DNA of 64,000 nucleotides from Zeugodacus cucurbitae. Lineage: Eukaryota > Arthropoda > Insecta > Diptera > Tephritidae. The stretch covers positions 50,242,001-50,306,000 of the forward strand of contig NC_071671.1 of assembly GCF_028554725.1 (NCBI RefSeq). The letters are read 5' to 3'. The notes beneath the pieces were generated by a model that did no database searches, was not told where the DNA came from, and worked only from the letters and a program-made list of their open reading frames with translations. A program made the position numbers and the translations under genes. Position 1 is the first letter of the stretch, and every line of letters begins with the position of its first letter. Below are positions 1-11,900 of this stretch, one piece after another.

Positions 1-513
1 CCCGAAAAATGCACTGTTTGGTGTGGTTTGTACGCTGGTGGAATCATTGGACCGTATTTTTTCAAAGATGCTGTTGGACGCAACGTTACGGTGAATGGCG
101 ATCGCTATCGTTCGATGCTAACAAACTTTTTGTTGCCAAAAATGGAAGAACTGAACTTGGTTGACATGTGGTTTCAACAAGATGGCGCTACATGCCACAC
201 AGCTCGCGATTCTATGGCCATTTTGAGGGAAAACTTCGGAGAACAATTCATCTCAAGAAATGGACCCGTAAGTTGGCCACCAAGATCATGCGATTTAACG
301 CCTTTAGACTATTTTTTGTGGGGCTACGTCAAGTCTAAAGTCTACAGAAATAAGCCAGCAACTATTCCAGCTTTGGAAGACAACATTTCCGAAGAAATTC
401 GGGCTATTCCGGCCGAAATGCTCGAAAAAGTTGCCCAAAATTGGACTTTCCGAATGGACCACCTAAGACGCAGCCGCGGTCAACATTTAAATGAAATTAT
501 CTTCAAAAAGTAA
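1..513 (+). pseudogene. mariner/Tc1-superfamily transposase, C-terminal part (5' cut by window edge)
   Basis: The frame is open from base 1 (PEKCTVWCGLYAGG...) to the TAA at 511-513, so the true start lies outside the window and the internal TTG/ATG codons are not starts. The protein carries the second catalytic aspartate block (WFQQDGATCHTA) and the third (SCDLTPLDYFLWGYVKSKVY) of a DDE/D transposase, with 36 residues between the two aspartates by my count. This is wider than the 34 of classical mariner, so a sister group is likely. The first catalytic Asp is not in the window. This enzyme family cuts and re-inserts its element at TA dinucleotides. The visible frame has no stop or frameshift, so the copy may be fairly recent; whether the missing 5' half is intact is unknown. 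Confidence 0.85.
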
Positions 514-569
514 ATGTCATGAACCAATCTAACGTTTCAAATAAAGAACCGATGAGATTTTGCAAATTT

Positions 570-634
570 TATGCGTTTTTTTTTTTAAAAAGTTATCAAG
601 CTCTTAAAAAATCACCCTTTATATCGTCGATTGA
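570..634 (+). mobile_element. 3' terminal inverted repeat of the mariner-type element
   Basis: About 60 bases after the transposase stop, a T-run leads into AAAAAGTTATCAAGCTC and AAAAAATCACCCTTTA, followed by TA. Read from the outside, the end begins TAAAGGGTGATTTTTTAAG, which has the look of a mariner-type inverted terminus next to a TA target site. The partner repeat must lie left of the window, so this assignment rests on position and motif only. Confidence 0.55.
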
Positions 635-1307
635 ATCTGCGTGTGTCTAAGATCATACAGACTTAGCCGCTTAGAATTCTGTGTTTTTGTGTGAATTTCA
701 GAATCTTTTTCTCGTATAAACACCATCTTATCAAATAAGACAAATATATAATTTTATTTAATATTCATGGATCTTGAGGCTTCAGAAATAAAGTCAGGGT
801 TATCGAAACGATCTTTGATTTTGCATATCTCATCTGAGTGTTCGGTCCCCACATCGGCTTTTCTTTTATTTTTATTGTATTAGGATTCGCCTGAGAGATC
901 CTTGTGGGATCATTGATCTCTCCTGATTGGTTGATATTGCTTATCCTCGGTCTTACTGCGTTACTCGACTCGACTTCAAAAATGAGCACAGATCCCATAA
1001 AATCAGTTTTTATTTCTGAGATTAAATTAAAAAAGTCCACGAATTATCATATATTTACATCACCATTTTGCAATATATCTATATACTTAAATCTTTGAAT
1101 TTCTTATATACCACAAATATTCTGCTTCTACTACTGGGTTAACTTAACTTAAGCATATTTTCGGTTATAAAATAAATGTTGGCAAAAGAAATATATTTAT
1201 AAAAAAATCGCAAATATTTTACAACGGAAGTTTTACTTCAGATCGTATTACGTATATAACCTACATTAATATGTGAGCAATTTTAATACTAGTCCATGTA
1301 AATTAAG
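635..1307. other. intergenic, no gene supported
   Basis: AT-rich sequence between the transposon end and the 3' side of the NRF-6-like gene. A slightly GC-richer patch at about 765-1040 is open on both strands, but neither peptide is recognisable. Confidence 0.5.
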
Positions 1308-1313
1308 TTTATT
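1308..1313 (-). terminator. candidate polyadenylation signal of the NRF-6-like gene
   Basis: A minus-strand AATAAA hexamer lies about 330 nt downstream of the stop codon at 1642. It is the first canonical hexamer I noticed in that direction. Such hexamers are common by chance in AT-rich DNA. Confidence 0.25.
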
Positions 1314-1328
1314 TCCATACGTATATAC

Positions 1329-1350
1329 ATATATATATATATATATATAT
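1329..1350. repeat. (AT)n microsatellite
   Basis: Uninterrupted AT dinucleotides of about 11 units, followed by ACATACATACAT-type repeats. Confidence 0.9.
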
Positions 1351-1641
1351 AAGTACACACATACATACATATATATATTGTATATAATATCAATATCTTA
1401 TTTATCTACCCAACTGGATGGATTACGATCACAATGAATTAAATATGAAATTAAAACAAAAATACTAAATTAAGTGGCTTAAGGCATTTTAAGGGGAGGA
1501 AATTTGAAAAACAAAGCATATACCGTTATTTTCATATACGCTAGGTTTTCATAACTTCCACAATAACACCGTCTATAAAATAGCCATAAATATATACAAA
1601 GTCCGTGATTTGAAATTCAACCGCGGCAGTTATTAGCATAG

Positions 1642-1776
1642 TTAAAGGCTTTTCTGCTTGCTGCGGCTACCCTTAAGCATCAAACTGGACCAATTGCAGT
1701 AGGGCACTTCGAAGGCCAGCGAGAACACTACCGAAACTAGGTAAACAATGACAATAAATCCGGATGACACCACGCA
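1642..1776 (-). CDS. NRF-6-like gene, last coding exon
   Basis: The acceptor TGTTTTTGCAG at 1779-1777 is excellent. The exon encodes CVVSSGFIVIVYLVSVVFSL, one final membrane span, then FEVPYCNWSSLML and a basic tail ending KSL with TAA at 1644-1642. The E-x-P ending (FEVP) is the usual close of NRF-6 proteins. Confidence 0.9.
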   Translation of the reverse strand, partial: CVVSSGFIVIVYLVSVVFSLAFEVPYCNWSSLMLKGSRSKQKSL

Positions 1777-4700
1777 CTGCAAAAACAAATAGAGGGTTAA
1801 TACAAAGGGAAAATGTGTTTTAAAAGAGAGTAGAAGAGTAAGAGCTAGATATAAATTTCAAACGATTTCGATGGTTTTTTAATGTCAAGAGACAACCATA
1901 ATCTTCCAGCCAAAGTAGCTTTTGGATTTAAAATCCTTGAGGTATAAATACTGAATTCTTAAATGTCCGTCAGTTAGAAACACGTATTTTCCTCTCCAAA
2001 AGATACATTTCAATTGTCTACTGAAAACAAAGTAGCAGCACCAGGTCCGTGAATATCAGTGTTTATGATGTTTCCAAGATAGAACCACTTAGAATTTATT
2101 ACTGTTATACTCTAGCACGTTTAAAGGTTATGTGATACTTAAAATACGTTATTTTTCCCAATTGTCAACTCCCTACCAAAAAGTAGCTAACGGTTCTTAA
2201 ATTGTAACACCAACATTGGTCCAACCCCTTTTACTCACCATCATCAACGGATCCGCACTAGTACTCGCATTCGTCAAGCTGAAGAAGAAAGCTATGACTA
2301 AGGGATTCAGCATATAAATGGCATAAGACACCCGATTGATGTGTTGAAACACTTTGGCTTCCAAAATGCGCGACCACCAAATGCCACGCCCGGTCGCGCT
2401 GCCCACAATCATCCAACAAACACTGAGCGAGAAGAGTAAACGACCGACAATGAAGAGAGTGACGGCCGAAAATACGGACATATCACGCTTGATGGTCGAA
2501 TAGATGCAGCTGAAGAATACCAAAATCGCTAAATTCCATAAACATTTCTCCTTCAAGTCACTGATGTCAATTTGCAATTTGCGATGTAACAGATACCAGG
2601 CGCTAACGGCACCCAGTACATAGGGTAAAACTCGTACGAAGGGACTAATGTAGATTTTCGTGCCCGTGGCAAAAGCTGAATCAAAGGATAGTTGAAATTT
2701 GGCATCCAAACCAATGGAGTAACTCCAGGCTATGGTGCCAACTAATATGGCAGCGGTAAAACCTTTCACCAAGCGTGGGTTTCTAGAATAATTACAAAGA
2801 TTAAATCTCGAATATGAATGAATTAGTTTTATAAAACTTACTTGGCATAGATAAAGAGTAGTATGGTCGCTAAGACATAGTATTGCATCTCACACGCCAA
2901 TGACCAGGTCCAATTGAGACACATGTCATTGTGGCTGAAAAAATTCTGTATGAAAAGCAAATTGCGCCACCAATATTGCGTGCATTTCTCATCAAAACGC
3001 TCGCTTATATGGTAAACCGACACGTCAGCAATGTAGGCGTAAAATAAGTCCACTGTGCCCATCATCACTAAGTATAGTGGACCGAGTCTGAAAAATACAT
3101 TAATACATTAATTAATAGAAATTTATTTCAAGTTCCTGGATATCGGTCAGAAAGTTTGGCGGATAATATAGTCTACACTTTGGTCTGAGTATTACATTAT
3201 TTTAAAGTTCGACAGCTCAACATATTTTAAGCTAAGTGGTTCAAAATTTTATCACGTCTAACCCGCGAAGCTCCAGAATCCACTCGCCTTTAGCGGTTAA
3301 CTAATTTGAACGTCGTTCAACTTTGCAGAATACCGATTTCTTTAAAGAATCTAGCCGAAGTCAGACATAAGCAGATCCTACACAATCTTGATTAGCTTGA
3401 GCTCCTTGATAGAGTCTCAAAACCCTCATTTTAAGTCTTTCGTATTTTCAAAATCGAATCTAAGTTATGGACTATACGTACCTCAGATAACGATGGAAGA
3501 GCAACTTGAAGAAGTGTTTCACATTTTGCAGATGACTATTGTTACGGATTGTTTGCATCTGTTTGGCGTTTCGCATAAAGTTGTAGGTCTGCAGGAAACC
3601 ACTAAAATACCAAATTATTTTTTTATACATAAAATTCGTTAGAACCACAATTCCCACTTACCTTATAGTGAAGAAGACATCTACCAAAAGCGGTGCTGAG
3701 CTGACATATTGAAAGAAGATCTGTTCCGCATAGGAAATCAAGAAGGCCTTATTGTTCACTGTGAAATACATGTACCAGAACACATGGAACAGTACAATCC
3801 ACATCGCACAAACCGAACGCAAGCCATTTATAACGGGAATCTCACTCGTGGAATTTTCTCTAACCGTAAACATTTTATCATAATTGTCCAAAACATCGAA
3901 GCATTTCACAAAATCACGCAAATTCGAGAGCGAGCTGTAATCAGCTGAGTTAGCGACTGAGTTCGGTGGATCGCTGGTGTCTTTAGTGGGTAGTAATTCT
4001 TGTGCAACAACATTCGCACTATCTTGCGTAACCTTCGACATATTCTCCACTCGTTTTGCCTCCACAATTGGTTTCACGCGAAGAAATGCTGCGACCAACA
4101 ACAATAAGCTTGTGAATGCCAAAAATACCGACATCATCTTGAATGTGCGCTTTTCGAAGAAACTCTTATTCAACTTGAGATCTTTCACATAAACCAACTG
4201 TGGTTGTATATCGTAAATGTCATTCTCAATGAAGAGACCACGTTCCAGATATGCGCGTGTCAACTCCTCGATTTCATGAGACGCACAAACGCTGGGTAAA
4301 CACAGACCAACGTGTATTATTTCCTCCGACATCATTTTGATTTCCACCTGCCAGGGTGAGTGATGACGCAAGTACACGACACGATAGTCCACATCGAAGG
4401 GTGCACGCTCAGTGATAAGCGCAAAATGCATGATCCGTTGATAGTTCTTTGAGAGTGTGATGGCGACTGGATTCTTGACAGCGCCACAAGCTTCACGGCT
4501 GCCCAACCAAAAGTTTTGGCCAAAAACGAAACCGGACGGTTTGGTTGCCGAAGCGTCGAGTACTGTGAATTAGAGAGGATATTGTATAAGGTACTATATA
4601 AGATAAATAAGGTATGAAACCATAAGACTTATTCCTATGGGAAGATGGGAAAATAAGTACGATACACCGGTATCTCTTTCAATAAGGAAAGCCCGTTCAG

Positions 4701-5543
4701 TCTCTTCTTAAATTACGATTCTAATATCCATGAACTCTACTAATAATGGAAAGGTATCCGGAAGAATCTAGACAAGAGAATAAACTACATTACCGGACGG
4801 ACAAAACATGTGAATTGATATTGACACATGTATTAAACAGCTTTGATATTTATTGAATCTTTAATTCAAGAAGGAAGAGGACAAAAGTCTCCTTATTACG
4901 AGGCTTTTTGGGTCTCTGGATAACTAACACCTTCAAGAAAGGAAAGCCGTCGATAAAATAAAGGAAAAGTTACTTCAAACTAGCTCCCACTAATACTTTC
5001 CTAAGGGGTCGTAACATAAGCTCAATTAAGGATTGTTATCTGATAATCTGAAAAATTAATCAACTCCTACTCAGTATCTATCAGCAACTCACCTTTCATA
5101 GCCCACGGCTCTTTATGCAGGATCCCCATTTGAATGTGTCTCATTTGTCGACTGCAAGCGCTATTCACATTACTGCCATTCACCATGGTAGCCAAGCCGA
5201 ATATAACCGAGGTGCGTCGCAGATATTCGTATAACTCGTAATCCTTATCTCTGAAGTCCATAACCAAATCGTCTTCATACTCATCATAACTGTATGAGCT
5301 GGAGTTCAAAGTTTGAGTGAATTCAATAGACGCTGGAAAGGCTTTATCACTGGCATTCAAGTTGTTGTTGTAGGCGTGTGGAGGTGTTGTTGGATTGTCG
5401 CTGCTGTTGTGATTTGCATAGTAAACGGAGTTGTTATGTTGTGCAACAACAACTAGTTGAGAGGTAACGAAAATGCAACAAGTTAAAATTAGCAAATTTC
5501 GCTGCAACGCGCTGTAGTTGGAGCTCGGAACGCGGGCGGCCAT
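1642..5543 (-). CDS. NRF-6-like transmembrane acyltransferase (acyltransferase-3 family), complete, six coding exons
   Basis: Joining 5543-5093, 4562-3662, 3601-3482, 3087-2842, 2782-2239 and 1776-1642 keeps one frame for 799 codons including the stop. Every junction has a GT donor (GTGAGT, GTAAGT, GTACGT, GTAAGT, GTGAGT) and an AG acceptor. The ATG sits in AAAAAGATGG. Residues 15-34 form a hydrophobic signal or anchor. The extracellular NRF domain follows (CSRQMRHIQMGILHKEPWAM, then LDASATKPSGFVFGQNFWLGS). A membrane helix is at about 292-312. The acyltransferase-3 domain starts near 393 with PVINGLRSVCAMWIVLFHVF, whose His (about 410) matches the conserved family histidine, and about ten hydrophobic segments follow. 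The family is known from worm nrf-6/ndg-4 and fly drop-dead and acts in transport or lipid modification at secretory or gut epithelia; the substrate is unknown. The length is typical and I see no breaks. Which fly paralogue it corresponds to cannot be told here. Confidence 0.93.
2239..2782 (-). CDS. NRF-6-like gene, coding exon 5
   Basis: Acceptor TATTCTAG, donor ATGATG|GTGAGT. It encodes residues 573-754 with five or so hydrophobic spans and the late-domain motif HINRVSYAIYMLNPLV, typical of acyltransferase-3 C-terminal halves (LSYxxYLxHP-like). Confidence 0.92.
2842..3087 (-). CDS. NRF-6-like gene, coding exon 4
   Basis: Acceptor TTTTTCAG, donor GCCAA|GTAAGT. It encodes RLGPLYLVMMGTVDLFYAY...NWTWSLACEMQYYVLATILLF. 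The WSLACEMQYY motif is the conserved acyltransferase-3 'WSLxxExxxY' type segment seen in this family. Confidence 0.92.
3482..3601 (-). CDS. NRF-6-like gene, coding exon 3 (120 nt)
   Basis: Acceptor TATTTTAG, donor CTGAG|GTACGT. It encodes SGFLQTYNFMRN...HRYLR, the family segment after the second membrane span. Joining restores FFTIS-GFLQTYNF across the splice, which confirms the phase. Confidence 0.9.
3662..4562 (-). CDS. NRF-6-like gene, coding exon 2
   Basis: The acceptor TTCACAG precedes TACTCGACGC and the donor ATAAG|GTAAGT follows. It encodes about residues 151-450: the rest of the NRF domain with its conserved Cys pairs (GLCLPSVCASHE), one membrane span, a variable linker, and the start of the acyltransferase domain. 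Confidence 0.92.
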
Positions 5544-5579
5544 CTTTTTGTGGGTACACAGGCTTTGCGGAATATGATT
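5093..5579 (-). CDS. NRF-6-like gene, first coding exon (36-nt 5'UTR plus residues 1-150)
   Basis: The ATG is at 5543. The exon starts after acceptor CCTTATAG (AG at 5581-5580), which is preceded by a CTAAC branch-point-like motif and a T-rich tract, so the leader is spliced. The donor at 5092 is AAAG|GTGAGT, splitting a codon after one base. The exon carries the signal/anchor, a low-complexity Asn/Ser-rich acidic linker and the first half of the NRF domain. The frame continues seven codons into the intron before a stop. Confidence 0.9.
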
Positions 5580-6340
5580 CTATAAGGATAATAAAAATAG
5601 TGTGATGTTAGTGATATGTTTCAATATTAAAAATTGAGTAAATTTGTTTTATATTAAAATTATCCCGGAAGAAGTAACCTCTCTTAGAGAGTTATATGTA
5701 TAACTAACCAGCTCTAGTTCCAAAATAGAAATGTTCTTTCGTTCGCATTTCCTTGGCTTTTATTACAAGCAAACGCTCAAGTTCCTCTTCCCACATTAAG
5801 TTCGAAATAAATTAGAAAAATAACAATAACAAAGCTAATCTACTGAGCATCATTAGTGACTTGAATGTGTCACAAGTTCTCGTGACAGCTTACAGTTATT
5901 GATAAATGCTCAATTTGCAAAAAAAAAACTCTTTAGATATATACTTGTGTATATTTTATATATGTATCCGGCTTTATGTATTAAAATTTAAATGTTAAAC
6001 TTTTTCTGCAAATTTGTCACAAGTCACATGAACTAATCATATTTTGGGGGCTTGTATCCATTGTTGGGTAATTGTCAAATATAAAGCAATTGTTGTAGAT
6101 ACAATGGTAGTAGAATAGAATAACGAGAAGTGTCAAAAACAACGCATAAATCTTTATGAAGGGTGTCAAGACAATTTTAGAGAGACATACATAAGTACTA
6201 AACATACAAATTTATATACTCGTAAGGAAAAAACCTGCTGTCAAGTTTCTCTGTCATACTCAAACCGTATGACAATTTTATATAATAATATATAAAATCA
6301 TTCCATACTATGTGGTGAATCGGGATAAAATTTTATTTAA

Positions 6341-6536
6341 GGCTCAACCTACACCGCATTAGTCAAAAACGTCTTTGACTAATAAGACATAGAAACGCCT
6401 TTTGTACTAACCCAAACCAAGCGAACATGCGTTTTCGTCTCTTCTTGTTCGGTGTGGGTTGTAACATGTGAATCTATGGGTTGTTGTCGTATCAGACAGG
6501 AAAAGACGTCTTGACTAATACGGTGTGGGTTGAGCC
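6341..6536. mobile_element. PIF/Harbinger-like MITE, 196 bp
   Basis: The left end GGCTCAACCTACACCGCATT and the right end (reverse complement) GGCTCAACCCACACCGTATT continue to ATTAGTCAA with only two mismatches in about 25 bp. Both ends are flanked by TAA (6338-6340 and 6537-6539), matching the 3-bp TWA target duplication of PIF/Harbinger elements. There is no coding capacity, so it is a non-autonomous element. A small inner hairpin (TTAGTCAAA...TTTGACTAA) sits just inside the left end. Confidence 0.8.
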
Positions 6537-7700
6537 TAAGATATCCTAATTTTTTAGGTTTTTTTATAAAACAAATTGTAAAATGTATTTACAATCTTGT
6601 TATTAATAAATGTTTAAAAATTTCCTCCATAATTCCCATAATTATGCTATATAATTTTGATTGAGTAACTTCATTGACGACAAGTGGAAGTTGTGTGGTT
6701 TTGATCGTAAAATTTTAATTTTGGCATCCCGATTTTTTCAGTTTTATATTTATTGAAATAATAGTGTTGTTAATTTATAGCTAAGTAACTTTATTGTTTT
6801 CGACTAACTTAACTAACAAATCTCTTTCCATGACAGAACATGGTCTGATGCTTGTCTAGCTAAGATTTTAAATGAAAGAAAAAATATTTTTTTTTTTATT
6901 TTCAGAGAAAAGATGGGGTTCTATATACATAACTGATAACGATTAAAGAAATGTACATTTCTTAAAAAGTTATCAATGTATAACTTCAATAAATACTTTA
7001 GCCTAGCCCTCAAAACATCTTTTTCACATTTTCAGTATAGAATTATTGGTCTTAGAAGTATATTCTGAAGAATACAAGGTATAAATTCTTAACAGTTTTA
7101 TTTTTAAAAATAGTCTCTCTGAAAGCTCCAACATTTTTCATAGATCATGATAAACTTTGATTTAAACGAGAAGTCACCCCATCTTTCGTTCGTGCATACT
7201 GTTTTTGGCCAAGAATTCGTGAACAAGTAACGAAGAGTTAGCTTTTAATAAACGAAAATCGCCAAAGCTCATAAAAACTCTTCTAACCTTAGCAGCTGCT
7301 ACGGACAAAGTAAGCAATCAACATAATAAAAAATTTTGACAATTGTACTCTCTAAACCCGTGAAATTTTGGATTTTACAATTCCACACAATTTTTAAACA
7401 CAGCACCTATATTGGTTCAAGGTGCACAGCTGGTAAGCGTTACGTTGTGATGACGCTTTCGTCATAAAATTTTTATTTAAGATGTGGGAAAGATCCTGCC
7501 ATCGCGTACTTTCATACTTCTTTAAAGGTTCAATATTATTTAAAGGCGCTAGTCAATGGTTTCGAATATTATTCCAAGAAATACATATAACAGATATGTC
7601 AATGATAATAGTTTCCCAATTTTTGCAAACGATCTTATTTATTATTTTTCTTCGTTAGTATATATGTAAAATATTATAGTTTATACCAAAATTAAAAATA

Positions 7701-7872
7701 CTGTTGGACTTCCCTAACTCGAATCTCTATAATCCACAAAAAAACTTCGAGTTGATAGAACTCCGAGTTACGGAAGGTAATTTGTATGAAATTTGACTTC
7801 TTTTGCCAATTCAAGAGTTCGAATTATGAAGAACTTAGGGTTATAGAAGTTCGAGTTATGGAAGTTCCACTG
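7701..7872. mobile_element. pogo/Tc1-like MITE, 172 bp
   Basis: The left end is CTGTTGGACTTCCCTAACTC and the right end (reverse complement) is CAGTGGAACTTCCATAACTC; both continue to CGAA and TCTATAA. TA dinucleotides flank both ends (7699-7700, 7873-7874). The inside repeats variants of GAGTTATAGAAGTTCG. CAGTGGAAC-type termini with TA duplications are typical of pogo-type elements. It is non-coding. Confidence 0.75.
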
Positions 7873-8877
7873 TATATCCATTGTACCCACATACATCATA
7901 CATACATTTATGTAAATTCATATATGTACATACAATACACCTGATAGACCTCGCTTGTCAGTAATTCTTGCATTGACATTGACAATGAAAACCGCACAAC
8001 TGACTTTGCCGCAAATTTACATACATACGAGTACATGTAAAAAATCATGTACAGAGGTTGTTCATGTATGTGACTAAGCATACAAACATATACAAACAGT
8101 TTTATTGTTCTTTAAAAGTAAACTTCATAGTACTTTTGGTAATAATAACCACAGCATTGCATAATTCTACACATCGATTAAACAAAGTAAATTTATTTGT
8201 TTATTATTCTACAACAACAAAATAAACCCCTTTTTGTACTCACATATGTATGTAAGTGTGTGTTTATGCATTCATAAGAAACTGTTAAGTAAACTTGTCT
8301 GAATGGGAAACCTTGTTTATTGACTTTGGTGTTGGACACAAAAAAGTTTAAAATTGGAAGCCTCTCAAAGGCAAAATGACTTTTTTCCGTTGCTGTGTTA
8401 TGCAATTAATGCTTTACACGCACTTGTTCATTGATGTATACACGTGTGTGTATTTAATTATACAAATAAAAATTAAAATAAAATAAAACATTTTTATTAC
8501 TGCTTATTCGCACTTAATCACATTTCAATGGTGCATTGCGCAGGCGCACAGATAGCTCTAATGGTTGTAGACGCAGTTTACAGTGATATACAAGATTGAT
8601 GTGTTTGAGCGGAGATTTTAAATTGTTTTTTATCATAGAAATCGAATGCTGAGGTGATTTGTATGTTATAATTATTTTTGATATAAATCAACTCGGCGTT
8701 TGATATTTCCCAATAGTTACTTCATATTCTTGGATTTGATATTACCATTCAAACTCATCATTTACATAATGGACCTCTATCTTTATCAACTTCCCTTTGA
8801 TGGATTCCAGTGTAATGTATTCATAAGATCTGAGAATGTTTTTAGACTGTTCGGTCCGGTATTTTACTCCGAGCTGC

Positions 8878-8906
8878 AGACTTTTTGACTTTTTGACTTT
8901 TTGACA
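8878..8906. repeat. 9-bp tandem repeat (GACTTTTT-type)
   Basis: About three copies of TTTTTGACT in tandem. Confidence 0.85.
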
Positions 8907-8952
8907 TATATTATTGATCTGGTGATAAATCTGTATCTTCTATATAACTATC

Positions 8953-8980
8953 TATATATATATATATATATATATATATA
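8953..8980. repeat. (TA)n microsatellite
   Basis: About 14 uninterrupted TA units. Confidence 0.9.
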
Positions 8981-8999
8981 ACTTAACAATAATCATTCG

Positions 9000-11900
9000 G
9001 CGCTCTGCGTGCAAACGGAAGTCTTCGTGCTAGTAGAAAATTTTAAAAGATTACTAGAACCATTTTCTGTGTGGCGGAAGAAATTTGTTCCTATACTACA
9101 TTATCGATATCATATGTGAATCTATCCTATTCTTCAAAAAGTCTCTGTAATCAAAATATTTGATAATATCTGGTAGATTTGTACTGCAAATATTTTGAAA
9201 CTCTGTCTATCTGTCACAAAATGATCTACCCAATCTTAAATGATATATCAGCGTATCAACAATTGTATAGTAGACTAAGTTCTACCACAGATTAGTTAGC
9301 AGAAATATACATATAAATTAAATTATAAATTTGTCAGATATTTGATCAAATCCCTACAGCTGCTTTGAGATATAGTCTAAAAACAAAGTCATAAATTTAA
9401 TCTTACAAAGATCTTTTAAGACCTCTGCAAAGATATCTATATAATACTTCGCTGTAGACAATTTGGTTCATCAATAACTGATCAAGTTGTTCAAGAAGTG
9501 CAGAAAGTATTCTTGAAGAATCAGCGAAATCTCACCTTTGTGGGTGGATGCTGTACAATTTATCCAGACGTATTGGTCCTAAGTTGTGTGCCTTGTTCAT
9601 AAATAGTGTGCAGTGTAGATAAAATCGGGCCATAACTGCTCCTAGCAGCCCAATATCTGGTCATATACCTCACACAGGGATTTTCTAAGTTCCTGTGGAC
9701 TTTATACAAAAGATATCGATTAATATATAAGATATCTTAAAACAAATTAAGTAAATCTATTGTTTTGGATATAGTGTAGGGTGAAGTTAGTGAAATCGAT
9801 CCAGGAATTACCCGTGCACCCATATATTATAAATAATGATTTTCCTTATTCTAGTCGACATTATTTCCAATATGTGGATCAAATTGTTTTTTATCTTAAT
9901 AAAATTTAAAAAATAAAAATAAATAAATTGGGAGTGTATAAAATGTATGGTTACGCCTGAACTTAGTCCTTCCTTACTTTTATTATCTTTTAAACAGTCT
10001 ATACCTAATTTTAAAGCACCTGAATCTATGCATATATATCTACCTCTGTACATTGTATCTCTTAGCATATATTTGTTTATGTTCCCATCTAACTGTCCAA
10101 CTATCCGAAAAATAATTTATCTGTTCATGTTTGTACCGAAATTTCTAGAAATATCTATCATGGTATCATCGAATCTTATCGGCCTTAGCTTTTATATCTC
10201 AAATTGTATCGTTGACTTTTTTTATAAAGTTCGCCATCAATCGGGAACTTACCAATTTATTAGCTTAAGCTAATTGAATATTTACAAAAACACTTGAAAT
10301 TCTTTGTAGTTCACTTCTTTGCTCAGTCAAGCATCTCGCTGTGAAGGCAGCAGAATCAATTAAAATTAAATTAAATATACAACAACAACAACAAGATTTA
10401 AATCAATATTTAAGATATGCATCTTGTAAATTGTGACATTGAGGACTTATGTAAATATTATATACATGGCTCTATGGGTGTCTTTGATGAGCAAAGAAAA
10501 TCATTGAAAACTCTAATAAATGTAAATGCAAACTACACAATTTTGGAGTATAACATGTTTATCTAGTTATTTATCTTGTTGTTTACATATATTTGTACTT
10601 TTGTTGACTACTGTTTGCACCAAAGTAAACGAAAAAGCATCGATTGCCCTTGAAAATTGAAAAGAGTGCAACGATGGTAATGATGTCAAGCGATACTGGC
10701 GAAGCGTTTGAGAAAAATAATAACAGAAATTTATAGAAAAAATTAGAAAAAATATGTTAGACGAACAAGCAAACGCGTGTTTTTGGTTTGTAAAATATGC
10801 AGATTCGGCCGATTTGGTCATTTGTAGCTCGATGAAAGGCGGGTCTGCCATTAGACATTAGGCAAGATCGCAACGCTCGAGCGAAATATTTATATATGTA
10901 CATATGTATGTATGTAAATGTGGCGTGTGAGTCCGAAATTAAGTCAAGCCGTATTACTCAACAACCAAACAAAGCGTCTAACACCTCATTGACCTTGATA
11001 CTAAATTTGCGAATCGATTAAGCTTTTTTTCTTATTTTACATATTTTTTCTCATTTTACATTTTTCTACTCTAAGCTGTGTAATATGTTTTTTTTTTTGT
11101 AAACATATTTCTATGCGCCACCAATGAATTGCAAAATGTTAATTAATATGCGAAAATGTAAAAATGAAAAAGTTTAAAATTAAACTTTTGTTGAAAACAC
11201 CTTAAAAGCGAAAATGCAAAATATTGAAATTGGCTCAATGAACCCTAATGGCGGGTATAACGTAACGAAAGGAAAAAATTAATTTATTATAATTAGCAGC
11301 AGGCGAAAGAAATCTGCAAATTTATACAGTGTGTCATAATTGTTTTCCAGAAATATTTTTTCTGTAATTCTCAAATTTTTTAAACAAAACAGAAGTGTAT
11401 AATTACACTGTCCAACAGCATTTTTGGAACAGAATAGCGACCCTATAATTCTGAAAGGGTATGTTGAGTAGATCATTTTTGTAGAACAAACTTATGGTCC
11501 AGCACGTCTGAGTTTTTTTTTACAGTGGGTCAAAGTTTTCATTTTTTGGTCGAAGGGAGCATATATGAAAAAAATGTTGTAAGTTAATGTCTGAGAGAAT
11601 TCTTATGGTCAGAGTTTTATTGTGGAATTGTATGAGGATTATTTTTGTGGAAGATCTTGACCCTCTAACTGGTTTCTTTATGGGTCGTAAAGAGCTTTAT
11701 TTACAACAATGGTGTCTTTGTTTCTTTATTTACAACAATGGTGTGCTTCGTAAATCTATCGGGACCTTCTATCTGAGATCAAAATATTGACATATTCTCG
11801 TGAAATCGAGATTGGATCATACACGATTATATATTTCACTGTACAGCTTGAAAGGTTATTATGAGAAACGGCTTCAAAAAGTGGTTCTCCCTGCAGTTAC

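Noticed and set aside
765..1098. Overlapping open frames on both strands (91 and 64 codons)
   Set aside because: No recognisable motif, no splice or promoter context; composition slightly richer in GC is not enough.
9808..10273. Open frames of 86 and 108 codons
   Set aside because: AT-driven frames without domain or codon-usage support.
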